Positions 43,866 through 52,468 of a DNA stretch of 64,000 bases are shown here, one piece after another. The translations under genes and the position numbers were made by a program. The DNA lies in the NCBI RefSeq assembly GCF_017355985.1, contig NZ_JAFIQU010000001.1, forward strand, positions 778,401-842,400, read 5' to 3'. This DNA is from Arenibaculum pallidiluteum (GTDB lineage Bacteria > Pseudomonadota > Alphaproteobacteria > Azospirillales > Azospirillaceae). Under the pieces are notes generated by a model. That model was not told the origin of the DNA. It saw nothing but the letters and a program-made list of their open reading frames with translations, and did not search any database. The number at the start of each line of letters is the position of its first letter. Position 1 is the first letter of the stretch.

Positions 43866-44105
43866 TCAGGCGCGTCCCATCGGAAGATCGGTCAGAAGCC
43901 TCTCGGTGGCGAGCATGCGTCGCAGGACGGGATTGTGCTCGAGCCCCTCGGGGACGTCGCAGCGGAACTCCACGAGATCCGCACCCTCGCTGAGATAGGT
44001 CAGCAGGTCGCGCAGGCGCGAAAGCCCATTTTCGTCCGACAGCTCGCAGGCCTTGACGAGAAGACCCTGAAGCTCGTGTACCACGCTGATCTCGCGATCA
44101 ATCAT
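43866..44105 (-). CDS. Small hypothetical protein near fliK
   Basis: 79 residues from the ATG at 44105, with AAGGGGGG as ribosome site. Helical: REISVVHELQGLLVKACELSDENGLSRLRDLLTYLSEG, then a conserved-looking LEHNPVLRRMLATERLLTDLPMG. No membrane segment. No family recognised. Position suggests a flagellar accessory or regulatory protein. Confidence 0.6.
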   Translation of the reverse strand: MIDREISVVHELQGLLVKACELSDENGLSRLRDLLTYLSEGADLVEFRCDVPEGLEHNPVLRRMLATERLLTDLPMGRA

Positions 44106-44634
44106 GGCCGCCCCCCTTGGTTGCGAAAGTACCATAGCACCGGAATCTGAAGAGAAGATTTCGTGTCGCCCGACGCGGCGCGTGGCACCGCTGTTGATTC
44201 GCCTTCCCCAGCCGGACCGGGTGAATAACCCCTTTTTTAGAGACGTGACTGTGCCAATTTTGCGACGACCGGACAGGTGCCCATCAACCGAATTCGTTAA
44301 GGACGTGTAAGCGGCAGATTCCCGCCAGCGACTCGGCAAAGGGTGCTGGCGGGATTCGGTCCAAGCCCGCCGCTCGGCGCGCTGCCAAAGGTTTCGGGTA
44401 TAGATTGCATTTTATACCAAATTTCTTTGCTTTAAGGAAGCCTGAGCTCCGCTGACGAAAATGGTAAACACCGGTAAAGCGCCAGTTAAATCTACAATCC
44501 TCGCGAATCCGAAAGTAGCACCACCTTATTGACTGACACCGCCTCGAATGATGACATTTGGCCACAAGCTCAGGGGGGCTGGAAGCACTTGCGTGCCCCG
44601 AACCTCCCAAGGCCGGCGAAGTGGAGAAGCCCTT
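44106..44634. other. Gene-free regulatory region before the CtrA/FtcR-like regulator
   Basis: 529 bases without a convincing gene. The stretch 44390-44520 is AT-rich and includes a GGTATA/TATACC inverted repeat (44397-44418) and TTAA-type boxes (44463-44492). A small GGGT/ACCC hairpin with six Ts lies at 44219-44238. The length and composition suggest a complex promoter region serving the regulator gene and the divergent 79-residue gene. Confidence 0.5.
44463..44492 (+). promoter_or_regulatory. TTAA-type half boxes upstream of the regulator
   Basis: GGTAAACACCGGTAAAGC followed by GTTAAATC, 143-172 bases before the regulator ATG. It resembles the flagellar boxes (TAAA halves around CACCGG) and would allow autoregulation. 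Confidence 0.4.
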
Positions 44635-45435
44635 ATGCGCATCCTCTTGATCGAGAAGAGCCGCGGAATCGCGGTTGCTACGAGCAGCATGCTGAAGAAG
44701 GTGCGTATCTCGACCGAGATCATTTCCCCCGATGAACTTGACAGCACCATGATCGGGATGGGTCGGGAGCGCTGCGACTATGATGCCGTCGTTGTGGGAT
44801 CCGGGGGCGATCCGGCAGCGATCGTGGCCGACCTGCGCCGCAACGGCGTGAGCTGCGCAGTCGTCTGCCTGCTCGATTTCAGGTGCACCGGCTCGACGGT
44901 GAAGCTCCTGCAGGCCGGGGCGGACGACGTACTCGTGAAGCCTATCAACGGACCCGAGATCGCCGCCCGCATCGAGGCCGCGCGCCGTCGCGCCCATGGC
45001 CACAACACGAGCGCGATCAGCATCGGACGTCTCACCGCCTTCCTCGACGGGCGCGATCCCGAGATCGACGGCATCCGCCTGCGGTTGAGCCAGCGCGAGC
45101 ACGCGATCTTCACGGTCCTGGCGCTGAACCACCGCCGCGTCGTGTCCAAGGACCGGATCTACGAGGCCGTCTACGGGCTCTCCGGCGTCGACACGCTGGA
45201 CAAGGTTATCGACGTCTACATCTGCAAGCTTCGCAAGAAGATCGCCCAGGCGACCGATGGCGGGAAGTACATCGAGACCGTCTACGGGCGCGGCTACAAG
45301 CTCGAGGCCCCGCAGGAGCTCGACGAGGCCGAGGTCGCGGCGGCCGCCGTGCTGGCGGCCCCGTCGCTGTCCATGGATGCCTTGTCCCGCGCGAAGGGCG
45401 CCGGGCTCGCGCTCGTAGCCGGAGGGGCCGGCTGA
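44635..45435 (+). CDS. OmpR-type flagellar regulator (CtrA/FtcR/Rem-like) with degenerate receiver
   Basis: 266 residues from ATG 44635 (GTGGAGAAG upstream). The DNA-binding half is strongly CtrA-like (VIDVYICKLRKKI, YIETVYGRGYKL) and contains DGRDPEIDG, as in Brucella FtcR. The receiver keeps Lys102 (VKP) but has Lys8-Ser9 in place of the acidic pair and Gly55 (VVVGSGG) where CtrA has its phosphorylated Asp. It probably acts without phosphorylation, as FtcR and Rem are thought to. It lies beside the flagellar cluster and is the prime candidate activator for it. Confidence 0.85.
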   Translation: MRILLIEKSRGIAVATSSMLKKVRISTEIISPDELDSTMIGMGRERCDYDAVVVGSGGDPAAIVADLRRNGVSCAVVCLLDFRCTGSTVKLLQAGADDVLVKPINGPEIAARIEAARRRAHGHNTSAISIGRLTAFLDGRDPEIDGIRLRLSQREHAIFTVLALNHRRVVSKDRIYEAVYGLSGVDTLDKVIDVYICKLRKKIAQATDGGKYIETVYGRGYKLEAPQELDEAEVAAAAVLAAPSLSMDALSRAKGAGLALVAGGAG

Positions 45436-45467
45436 GGCCGTCCCCTCCGCATACCGCAAATTCGGCA

Positions 45468-45510
45468 GGAAGGAGCCGCCTTGGGACCTCGGTCCCGGGC
45501 GGCTCCTTCC
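45468..45510. terminator. Strong bidirectional terminator
   Basis: A 13-base perfect stem (GGAAGGAGCCGCC and complement) encloses an inner GGGAC/GTCCC hairpin and is followed by TTTT. It lies between the convergent regulator and NUDIX genes. Confidence 0.85.
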
Positions 45511-45533
45511 TTTTGGAAGCCGCTCGGCCGCCG

Positions 45534-45969
45534 TCAGGCCGAGGCGGCTCGGCCTCCCGGACCACGGTCACGCAGGTGGTCAAGGGCCACCAAGGTCGCC
45601 CGGGTCAGAGGCGAAGGCAGCCCTTCGAGCGCGAACCACCCGCACTCCGCAAGTGCCGCCGGCTCCAGGATGCGCGGTTCGCCGCGCGCGTCCTCCACGA
45701 GATAGACGGGCGCCACCCAGTGCTCCTGCGCCGCGGCATCGATCTGGTCGACGACGCAGAGGAGGCGCTCGGCGCGGATCTCGATACCGAGCTCCTCCGC
45801 GATCTCGCGCGCGACCGCCCGGGGGACGGGCTCCAGCCAGTCGACCTTGCCGCCGGGCAGCCCCCAGTGCCCGGCCTCGGGCGGGCACCGTCGCCTGACG
45901 AGCAGGATCCTGCCTCCGCATGATCGCGGCGCCGCATCCGACGCGGGGCGCCGGGCCGTTTCCGCTCAT
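45534..45969 (-). pseudogene. NUDIX hydrolase with internal frameshift
   Basis: The first 17 codons (MSGNGPAPRVGCGAAIM) read in one frame from 45969. The rest (RILLVRRRCPPEAGHWGLPG and the full NUDIX box GGKVDWLEPVPRAVAREI-AEELGI) reads in another. The switch is at about 45911-45919. The second frame has no ATG, GTG or TTG between an upstream TGA and the core. The two parts join into a normal small NUDIX protein of about 145 residues of the pyrophosphohydrolase type, so this is a one-base indel: a recent pseudogene, or a sequencing error. Confidence 0.75.
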
Positions 45970-46260
45970 GATGCCTGCTCCATGTCCTGGTGCCTCCCGC
46001 CACACCCTGCCCTGCCCCGCTGTGCCGCGCGGCCGGCGCCCGGCAGCATCATGGTCTAAGCCGGACCACCGGACCAGGCTCCGGTCCGGGAAGGCGTCAC
46101 ACGGGAGATCGACGGAGCGTGATGGCCCGCCGGGACCGGCAGACCCAACTGAAGTCCCAACCGCTTGCCGGCGCTCCGTGCTAGCCGAGGTAGGGCACGG
46201 ATCAGCATGTCGAGCTGCCGGCCTCCCGTGCGGCCGGTTCAGACAGCAGAGGAGCACGTG

Positions 46261-46536
46261 ATGAACCTGTCCGATTTGACCGCCCTCGTGGCCGAGACGT
46301 CCGGGCTGAGCAAGGCGGACGCCGGCAAGGCGGTGCAGGCCGTCTTCGACGGCATCACCACCTCCCTCCAGAAGGGGGACGAAGTGCGGCTGACGGGCTT
46401 CGGCACCTTCAAGGTCGCCGAGATGGCCGCGCGTGAGGGCCGCAACCCCCGCACGGGCGAGACCATCAATATCGCCGCCAGCAAGGCGCCGAAGTTCTCG
46501 GCGGGCAAGGGCCTGAAGGACGCCGTCAACGGCTGA
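46261..46536 (+). CDS. hup: DNA-binding protein HU
   Basis: 91 residues. VRLTGFGTFKVAEMAAREGRNPRTGE is the HU beta-arm signature, followed by IAASKAPKFSAGKGLKDAVN. HU bends DNA and compacts the nucleoid. The ATG has AGAGGAGCACGTG before it. It is a single-gene unit ended by a clean hairpin. Confidence 0.96.
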   Translation: MNLSDLTALVAETSGLSKADAGKAVQAVFDGITTSLQKGDEVRLTGFGTFKVAEMAAREGRNPRTGETINIAASKAPKFSAGKGLKDAVNG

Positions 46537-46580
46537 CCCTTGGCGCTTGCCCCCGGCGCATCGTCCGGATCGGACGCGCA

Positions 46581-46606
46581 AAGGCCCCGGAGAAATCCGG
46601 GGCCTT
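46581..46606 (+). terminator. HU gene terminator
   Basis: Perfect 10-base stem AAGGCCCCGG/CCGGGGCCTT with loop AGAAAT, 45 bases after the HU stop. The T tract is short, but the stem is strong and the next gene converges. Confidence 0.8.
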
Positions 46607-46721
46607 CATTCCCCGGGACGCCGGAGCCCCTTCGGCACGCTCGCGCCAGAGCGCGCAGCAGATCCCGCGGCGCGCGTCGTCGGCCGGCCGGACGGCGTGG
46701 AGGCGCGCCGCGGGCGGACGT

Positions 46722-47948
46722 TCAGCGGCAGGTGCCGGTTCTGCGACTTGCGGCCCGTTCCGCAAGGAGCGCCAGCGGGCCGACCGCCACGCCGGCGCCC
46801 ATGGCCGCGAAGGCCAGGCCCCAGCCGGACGCCTCCTGGCTGCCGACCAGGTCGAGGACCGTCCCGAAGACGAGCGGCCCCGCGAAGGACCCGGCGAACC
46901 CGACAGCCGAGTAGAGCGCCATGGTCGCGCCCCGGTACGCCGGGTCCGCGACCGCCACGACATTGGAGGTCAGGGCCGCGGAATCGGCGGTGACCGTCGC
47001 GCCGTACAGGACGCACAGGGCGAGGACGCCCATGGTCGGCAGCGGCGCCGCGAAGCCGAGCACGCAGGCCAGCGCGGCGGATGTCCCCATGACCCCGACG
47101 ACCCATCGCACCCGGCCGATGCGCAGGGCCATCTCGTTGCCGAGCACGCTTGCGGGGATGCCGACCAGGATCAGCAGCGCGGCCACGACCGTCGGCTCGA
47201 CGGCGAAGCCGCCCGGTGGCTGGAGGCCCTGGCTGAACACCAGGAATGCGACGATCCAGGAGCGAAAGCCGAAGAGCTCGAAGTTGTGCGCCGTGTAGGC
47301 GACTACGGACGCCATGACGGGGCGGTTGGACAGGACCGGGCGGAAGTCGAGAAGGTGCCGGGCAGGTCCTTCCGGCCGGACGGGTGGCCGCGGCTCCAGC
47401 ACGAGGGCGACGATCAGGAACGCCATCAGCGTTCCGACGCCTGCCAGCCCGAACGCCCAGCGCCATCCCAGCCACATCCCGACCTGGCCCGCCATCAGGA
47501 AGGAGAGGCTGGTGCCGAGGCCGAAGCTTGAGGTGTAGAACGCGGTGGCACGGGATTGCGCCGCACCGGAGAGGCGGTCGCTCAGCGCCTTGAGCCCCGG
47601 CATGTAGGTTCCGGCCAGTCCCATTCCGGCGAGCGCCTGGAAGGCCATGGCCGAGAGAAAGCCCTCCGCCAGGGCCGCGAAGCCGAGCGCGCCGGCGCCG
47701 GAGAGCAGCGTCGAGACCAGGTAGATCCGGCGCGGATCGATACGGTCCGTCAGGCTGACCAGCACCGGAACGGCCACCATGTAGCCCCCGAAATAGATGC
47801 CGCTCACCCATCCGGCCTGGGTGCTGGACAGGCCCCATTCCGCGGAAAGTTCCGGCAGCAGGGCCGCGAAGCAGGCGAACCCGGCCATGCCGAGGATCTC
47901 GGCGGCGCAAAGGGCCGGAACCAATGTCCGCATGGGCCTGGGTGACAT
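46722..47948 (-). CDS. MFS transporter at the end of the ars operon
   Basis: 408 residues, about 12 membrane helices. The MFS loop between helices 2 and 3 reads LTDRIDPRRIY. Its ATG overlaps the arsN2-like stop, so it is part of the arsenic operon. A role in exporting arsenite, a trivalent organoarsenical or an acetylated product is plausible by context. MFS arsenical exporters (ArsK, ArsJ) are known, but I cannot assign this one. ArsJ's GAPDH partner is absent. Confidence 0.8.
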   Translation of the reverse strand: MSPRPMRTLVPALCAAEILGMAGFACFAALLPELSAEWGLSSTQAGWVSGIYFGGYMVAVPVLVSLTDRIDPRRIYLVSTLLSGAGALGFAALAEGFLSAMAFQALAGMGLAGTYMPGLKALSDRLSGAAQSRATAFYTSSFGLGTSLSFLMAGQVGMWLGWRWAFGLAGVGTLMAFLIVALVLEPRPPVRPEGPARHLLDFRPVLSNRPVMASVVAYTAHNFELFGFRSWIVAFLVFSQGLQPPGGFAVEPTVVAALLILVGIPASVLGNEMALRIGRVRWVVGVMGTSAALACVLGFAAPLPTMGVLALCVLYGATVTADSAALTSNVVAVADPAYRGATMALYSAVGFAGSFAGPLVFGTVLDLVGSQEASGWGLAFAAMGAGVAVGPLALLAERAASRRTGTCR

Positions 47949-48403
47949 CAGACCCTGCTCAGCGGCCGCCGCATCACCGTGGCCGAGGCAGGACACAGGC
48001 TGGCGAACTCGCGGGTGGAAGCGATCGTCGGGGGCACGTTGCGGCGCTCCACCCGCTCGAAGCCGCGCACCGCGAAGAAGTCCGCAGCGGTGGTCGTGAG
48101 CAGATATAGATCCTCGACGCCGAGCGCCGCCGCCTCGCTTGCGGCATGCTCGACGAGGCGTGTGCCGTGACCGCGCCCACGGGCCCCGTCGTCCGTCACC
48201 AGCGAGCGCAGGAGCGCCTCGCGGCCATGCAGTTCCAGCCCGACATAGCCCACGGTCGTGCCGTCAGGCGTGCCGAGCCGGAAGAACGTCCGGCCGGGTT
48301 CGCGGAGATCATCCGTCGGCAGCCCATGAGCGCGAAGCAACGCCACCAGCCCCGCATCGCCGCCGTCCACGGTCTCCAATCCGCCGAGCATCGTCCCGGT
48401 CAT
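47948..48403 (-). CDS. arsN2: ArsN2-like GNAT N-acetyltransferase
   Basis: 151 residues, GNAT fold with the acetyl-CoA loop VTDDGARGRGHGTRLVEHA. GYVGLELHGREALLRSL and LYLLTTTAADFFAVRGFERV match the ArsN2 type found in ars operons. ArsN1/N2 enzymes acetylate amino-arsenicals; ArsN1 inactivates arsinothricin. It precedes the MFS gene with overlapping codons. Confidence 0.82.
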   Translation of the reverse strand: MTGTMLGGLETVDGGDAGLVALLRAHGLPTDDLREPGRTFFRLGTPDGTTVGYVGLELHGREALLRSLVTDDGARGRGHGTRLVEHAASEAAALGVEDLYLLTTTAADFFAVRGFERVERRNVPPTIASTREFASLCPASATVMRRPLSRV

Positions 48404-48468
48404 CGACTATCCCAGCCCTCGTTCATGCTCCCGTGCGGGCACGAGGGCCATCAACGCATAATTTCGAT

Positions 48469-48488
48469 GATCCCGACAATACGGGATC
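48469..48488. other. Short inverted repeat between arsO-like and arsN2-like genes
   Basis: GATCCCG and CGGGATC with a six-base spacer, in the 124-base gap between the two genes. It may be a weak terminator or mRNA processing hairpin that splits the operon. Confidence 0.35.
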
Positions 48489-48527
48489 GTGTGGCAAGGA
48501 TGTCCTCGTCCCGGGCGCGCACGTCCT

Positions 48528-49604
48528 TCAGCGCCCGCCCTGCCTCGCCGCGCCGAGCGCTTCGGAGATCCGCGCGGCGGTCTCACGCGCGCTGCGGCCA
48601 ACCCCGATCAGCGTCGCGGAGGCAGGCCCGGTCCAGCCACCGTAGCCGACGAACCAGAGCCGCGGCTCGCGGATCGAGCGGGTGCCGTCGACTTCGATGG
48701 TGCCGTCCTCTCTGATGAGGCCGAGGCCGGCGACGTGATCGAGCGCCGGCCGGAACCCGGTGCACCAGATGACCGCGTCGAATTCCGACGATGCTCCGTC
48801 GCGCCAGATCACTCCGGTTTCTGTAAATCGCGCCGGAGGCCCGACGGATCGCAGCACGCCGCGGCTCCGGGCCTCCACCACGGGCGGCACCATGACGATA
48901 TCCCCGAACCCGCCCGGGATCGCGTCCGGATCGCGCCCCTCCTGCAGCGCCTTGATGCGCGCGGTGGCCCGGTGGAACAGGACCCGGCCGTCGACCTCGT
49001 CCGGCAGGAACACCGGTGGCCGCAGGGTCACCCACGTCGTCGCCGCGACTTTGGACACCTCGGCAAGGATCTGTGCGCCGGAGTTCCCGCCGCCGACGAT
49101 CAGGACCCGCTGTCCCGCAAACGGCTCGGGCGCCTGGTAGTTGGCGGAGTGGATCTGGACGCCCCGGAACGTCTCAAGGCCAGGATAATCCGGGATGAGG
49201 GGATGGCGCCAGGTGCCGGTGGCGCTCACGACCATACGGGCCGTCCAGTCTCCGGCGTCGGTCACCACCCGGACGAGGTCGTCCTCCGACGTCCCGACCG
49301 AGCGGACCGTCACCGGTCGGCGGACCGGCAGTTCGTAGCGGGCCTCGTAGCGGGAGAGATAGCCGAGGATGTCGTCGCGGCCGGGATAGGTCGTCTCGCC
49401 GCCGTTGAGCAGCCACCCGGGAAGCGAGGACCACGTGGCCGGGGAGAACAGGCGCAGCGACCGCCACGCGTGCCGCCACGCCCCGCCGGGCGCGGCCTCG
49501 GCATCCAGGATGATGAAGGAGAGGCCTGCCCGCCGGAGATGATAGCCGACGGCAAGCCCGGACTGGCCGCCACCGATCACCACGACGTCCACGGCGCCCG
49601 CCAT
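48528..49604 (-). CDS. arsO: ArsO-like flavin monooxygenase
   Basis: 358 residues. An FAD Rossmann motif [13 protein letters not shown] near the start, an NADPH Rossmann motif [13 protein letters not shown] in the middle and the FATGYR-like WCTGFRP place it in the flavin-binding monooxygenase family. Genes of this kind sit in many ars operons as arsO, with uncertain chemistry. It lies six bases after arsH. Confidence 0.82.
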   Translation of the reverse strand: MAGAVDVVVIGGGQSGLAVGYHLRRAGLSFIILDAEAAPGGAWRHAWRSLRLFSPATWSSLPGWLLNGGETTYPGRDDILGYLSRYEARYELPVRRPVTVRSVGTSEDDLVRVVTDAGDWTARMVVSATGTWRHPLIPDYPGLETFRGVQIHSANYQAPEPFAGQRVLIVGGGNSGAQILAEVSKVAATTWVTLRPPVFLPDEVDGRVLFHRATARIKALQEGRDPDAIPGGFGDIVMVPPVVEARSRGVLRSVGPPARFTETGVIWRDGASSEFDAVIWCTGFRPALDHVAGLGLIREDGTIEVDGTRSIREPRLWFVGYGGWTGPASATLIGVGRSARETAARISEALGAARQGGR

Positions 49605-49610
49605 GGGACG

Positions 49611-50372
49611 CTAGGCCTTCCTCTCGCCGTCCATCGCGGCGGCGGCGAGGGCCTGCGCCTCGGTCTCGGCCTTCAGGGCGGCCTCGCGGCGCTCGCTGTA
49701 GCGGTCGGTCAGGTAGTCGCTGCGGTCGCGGACGAGGAGCGTGAACTTGCAGAGCTCCTCCATCACGTCCACGACGCGCTCGTAGTAGGGCGAAGGCTTC
49801 ATGCGCCCTGCCTCGTCGAATTCCTGGAAGGCCTTGGCGACCGAGGACTGGTTCGGGATCGTGACCATGCGCATCCAGCGGCCGAGCAGCCGCATGGCGT
49901 TGACCGCGTTGAACGACTGCGACCCGCCCGACACCTGCATGACCGCCAGCGTACGCCCCTGTGTCGGCCGGATTCCGCCGCTCACCAGCGGCAGCCAGTC
50001 GATCTGGCACTTCATGACGCCGGTGATGGTGCCGTGCCGCTCCGGGCTGACCCAGACCTGCCCCTCGGACCACAGCGACAATGCACGCAGCTCGGCGACC
50101 TTGGGATGATCGGCGGGCACGCTGTCGGGCAAGGGCAGGCCGCGAGGGTCGAAGATCCGCGTCTCGGCGCCCATGCGCCGCAGGAGGCGGGCTGATTCCT
50201 CGGCCAGGAAGCGGCTGTAGGAGCGATCGCGCAGCGAGCCGTAGAGCAGCAGGATGCGCGGCGGGTGCGTCGAGACACGCTCCGGCCTCAGCCGATCGAG
50301 GTTGGGAGTGTCGAGGAAGCGCTCGTCCAGGCTCGGAAAGGTGTCGTCCTGGGAAATGTCCGTGTCCCGCAA
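49611..50372 (-). CDS. arsH: Organoarsenical oxidase ArsH
   Basis: About 253 residues. [20 protein letters not shown], the [20 protein letters not shown] motif and [19 protein letters not shown] are diagnostic of ArsH, an NADPH-dependent FMN enzyme that oxidises trivalent organoarsenicals to less toxic pentavalent forms. The start is a TTG at 50372 with GAGGGGAGGGG upstream. No ATG lies before the conserved core. Confidence 0.95.
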   Translation of the reverse strand: MRDTDISQDDTFPSLDERFLDTPNLDRLRPERVSTHPPRILLLYGSLRDRSYSRFLAEESARLLRRMGAETRIFDPRGLPLPDSVPADHPKVAELRALSLWSEGQVWVSPERHGTITGVMKCQIDWLPLVSGGIRPTQGRTLAVMQVSGGSQSFNAVNAMRLLGRWMRMVTIPNQSSVAKAFQEFDEAGRMKPSPYYERVVDVMEELCKFTLLVRDRSDYLTDRYSERREAALKAETEAQALAAAAMDGERKA

Positions 50373-50384
50373 GGTCCCCTCCCC

Positions 50385-51458
50385 TCAATCGCTGTCTGCG
50401 CGCTCGTACCACGGCCTCGTGGCCTTCGCGATCCCGACGACGCTGAGCATCACCGGCACCTCGACCAGGACGCCGACCACCGTGGCGAGCGCGGCGCCGG
50501 AGCCCAGGCCGAACAGGCTGATCGCCGTCGCCACGGCGAGTTCGAAGAAGTTCGAGGCGCCGATCAGCGCCGCAGGGGCCGCCACGCACCAGGCGACGCC
50601 GAAGCGGCGGGAAAGCCAGTAGGCGAGGCCGGCATTGAAGTAGACCTGGATCAGGATCGGTACGGCAAGCAGCAGGATCAGCATGGGCTGCGCGAGGATC
50701 TGCCCGCCCTGGAAGCCGAACAACAGCACGAGCGTCATCAGCAGCGCCAGCAGCGAGACGGGTTGGAGCACGCCCAGGGTCCGGTTCAGCGCGGCCTCGC
50801 CGCCCGATGCCAGCAGGCCGCGGCGCCAGAGCTGGGCCGCCAGCACGGGGATCACGATGTAGAGGACGACCGAGAGCAGCAGTGTGTCCCAGGGGACCGT
50901 GATCGAGGCGATGCCCAGGAGCAGACCGACCAGAGGCGCGAAGGCGAAGACCATGATCAGGTCGTTCAGCGCCACCTGGCTCAACGTGTAGTGCGGCTCG
51001 CCCTCGCACAGGTTCGACCACACGAACACCATGGCGGTGCAGGGCGCCGCCGCGAGCAGGATCAGCCCCGCGATGTAGGACGGGATCTGGTCCTGCGGCA
51101 GAAGCGGCGCGAACAGATGGCCGATGAACAGCGTGCCGAGCAGCGCCATGGAGAACGGCTTGACGGCCCAGTTGATGAACAGCGTGATGCCGACGCCGCG
51201 CCAGTGTTCCCGGACTTGCCCGAGGGCGCCCAGGTCGATTTTCAGAAGCATCGGCACGATCATCAGCCAGATCAGCACCGCAACCGGCAGGTTGACCCGG
51301 GCGATCTCGGCCGTGGCGATCGCCTGGAAGACGCCGGGCGCCAGGTGGCCGAGCGCGACGCCGGCAACGATGCAGAGCCCGACCCAGACGCTCAGATAGC
51401 GCTCGAAGATCCCCATGACGGGGCGGGCTGCCGTGATGGGATCGACATCAGCGGTCAT
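50385..51458 (-). CDS. acr3: Arsenite efflux permease Acr3
   Basis: 357 residues from the ATG at 51458 that overlaps the arsC stop. Ten membrane helices, with the Acr3 core LLAAAPCTAMVFVWSNLCEGE containing the thiol that takes part in arsenite transport, and the first-helix motif ERYLSVWVGLCIVAGVALG. It extrudes As(III) produced by ArsC. Confidence 0.96.
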   Translation of the reverse strand: MTADVDPITAARPVMGIFERYLSVWVGLCIVAGVALGHLAPGVFQAIATAEIARVNLPVAVLIWLMIVPMLLKIDLGALGQVREHWRGVGITLFINWAVKPFSMALLGTLFIGHLFAPLLPQDQIPSYIAGLILLAAAPCTAMVFVWSNLCEGEPHYTLSQVALNDLIMVFAFAPLVGLLLGIASITVPWDTLLLSVVLYIVIPVLAAQLWRRGLLASGGEAALNRTLGVLQPVSLLALLMTLVLLFGFQGGQILAQPMLILLLAVPILIQVYFNAGLAYWLSRRFGVAWCVAAPAALIGASNFFELAVATAISLFGLGSGAALATVVGVLVEVPVMLSVVGIAKATRPWYERADSD

Positions 51459-51982
51459 GCCGGTCCCTCGGCCGCCGCGCCGCTGGTCTCGCGGCCGATC
51501 TCGTCCAGCCTCCGCCTCAGGGCGAGACGGTCCAGCGAGGCGATCGGCAAACTCATGAAAGCCTGGAGGCGATGCTGGATCTGGCGGAACACGTCGGCCG
51601 TGAAGGCAGCCTTCTCCGCCTCGCTTCCGTGCGCGGTGGACGGATCGGGGAAGCCCCAATGGGCCGTGACCGGCTGTCCCGGCCAGACCGGGCAGACCTC
51701 GCCGGCGGCGCTGTCGCAGACCGTGAAGACGAAGTCCATGCGGGGGGCATCTGGCGCGGCGAACTCATCCCAGCTCTTCGAGCGTAGGCTGTCAGTCGGG
51801 AAGCGAAGCCGCTCCAGGAGGTCGCGCGTGTTGGGATTGATGCGCCCGGCCGGATGGCTGCCGGCGCTGAAGGCTCGAAAGCGCCCCTTGCCGTCGCGGT
51901 TCAGAATCGCTTCCGCCATCACGCTGCGCGCGCTGTTGTGCGTGCAGAGGAAAAGTACGTTGTAGATGCGATCCTCGGCCAT
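51455..51982 (-). CDS. arsC: Arsenate reductase ArsC (low-molecular-weight phosphatase type)
   Basis: 175 residues. The nucleophile loop CTHNSARS gives Cys13. The redox relay cysteines are Cys89 and Cys97 in CDSAAGEVC, as in thioredoxin-linked ArsC. A C-terminal extension of about 35 residues follows the domain. It reduces As(V) to As(III) for Acr3. Confidence 0.94.
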   Translation of the reverse strand: MAEDRIYNVLFLCTHNSARSVMAEAILNRDGKGRFRAFSAGSHPAGRINPNTRDLLERLRFPTDSLRSKSWDEFAAPDAPRMDFVFTVCDSAAGEVCPVWPGQPVTAHWGFPDPSTAHGSEAEKAAFTADVFRQIQHRLQAFMSLPIASLDRLALRRRLDEIGRETSGAAAEGPA

Positions 51983-52062
51983 GGTTCCCGCTCCTCATTG
52001 ATCAGGGGGCGCAGCAGCCCGCCTCGCCGGCAGCGATCACGGCCGAGTGGCGGATCCCGGCG

Positions 52063-52443
52063 TCAGGCACGGGAGGCCGCGCCCTTGTCGCCGCGCTCGG
52101 CGGCGTTCGCTGCATCGCCGGACGGCACGCAGATCGGGCCGCACGCGGCGGGATCGACCGGATGTCCACAGCAATTCTCGGCGAGGAAGCCGACGAGGCC
52201 GTTCATGCGGTCGAAATCGGCCGAATAGATCAGCGATCGACCTTCACGACGTTGGAGAATCAGCCCGGCATGCATGAGTTGGGTCAGATGGAAGGAGAGC
52301 GTCGCGGGGGTAACCTCCAACGCATCGGCGATGGCTCCCGCCGAGCGTCCGTCCGGACCCGCCTGGACCAGCATGCGGAAGACATCCAGGCGGGTCTCCT
52401 GCGAGAGCGCGGACAGCGCCGTCAAGGCCTCCTTTTTCTCCAT
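52063..52443 (-). CDS. arsR: Arsenic-responsive repressor ArsR
   Basis: 126 residues. Winged helix with VTPATLSFHLTQLMHAGLI. The usual ELCVCD metal site in the recognition helix is missing. Instead, Cys91, Cys92, Cys101 and Cys105 cluster after the DNA-binding domain (ENCCGHPVDPAACGPIC), as in the Acidithiobacillus ferrooxidans type ArsR with C-terminal cysteines. It heads the operon, with a good inverted repeat upstream. Confidence 0.94.
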   Translation of the reverse strand: MEKKEALTALSALSQETRLDVFRMLVQAGPDGRSAGAIADALEVTPATLSFHLTQLMHAGLILQRREGRSLIYSADFDRMNGLVGFLAENCCGHPVDPAACGPICVPSGDAANAAERGDKGAASRA

Positions 52444-52468
52444 GGTCCAGCCCCGCTCGAAGCGGTCT

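Noticed and set aside
45580..46581. 333-residue open frame on the minus strand
   Set aside because: It joins the NUDIX start with the wrong frame of its core and crosses the HU gene antisense. Only the short NUDIX start segment is meaningful.
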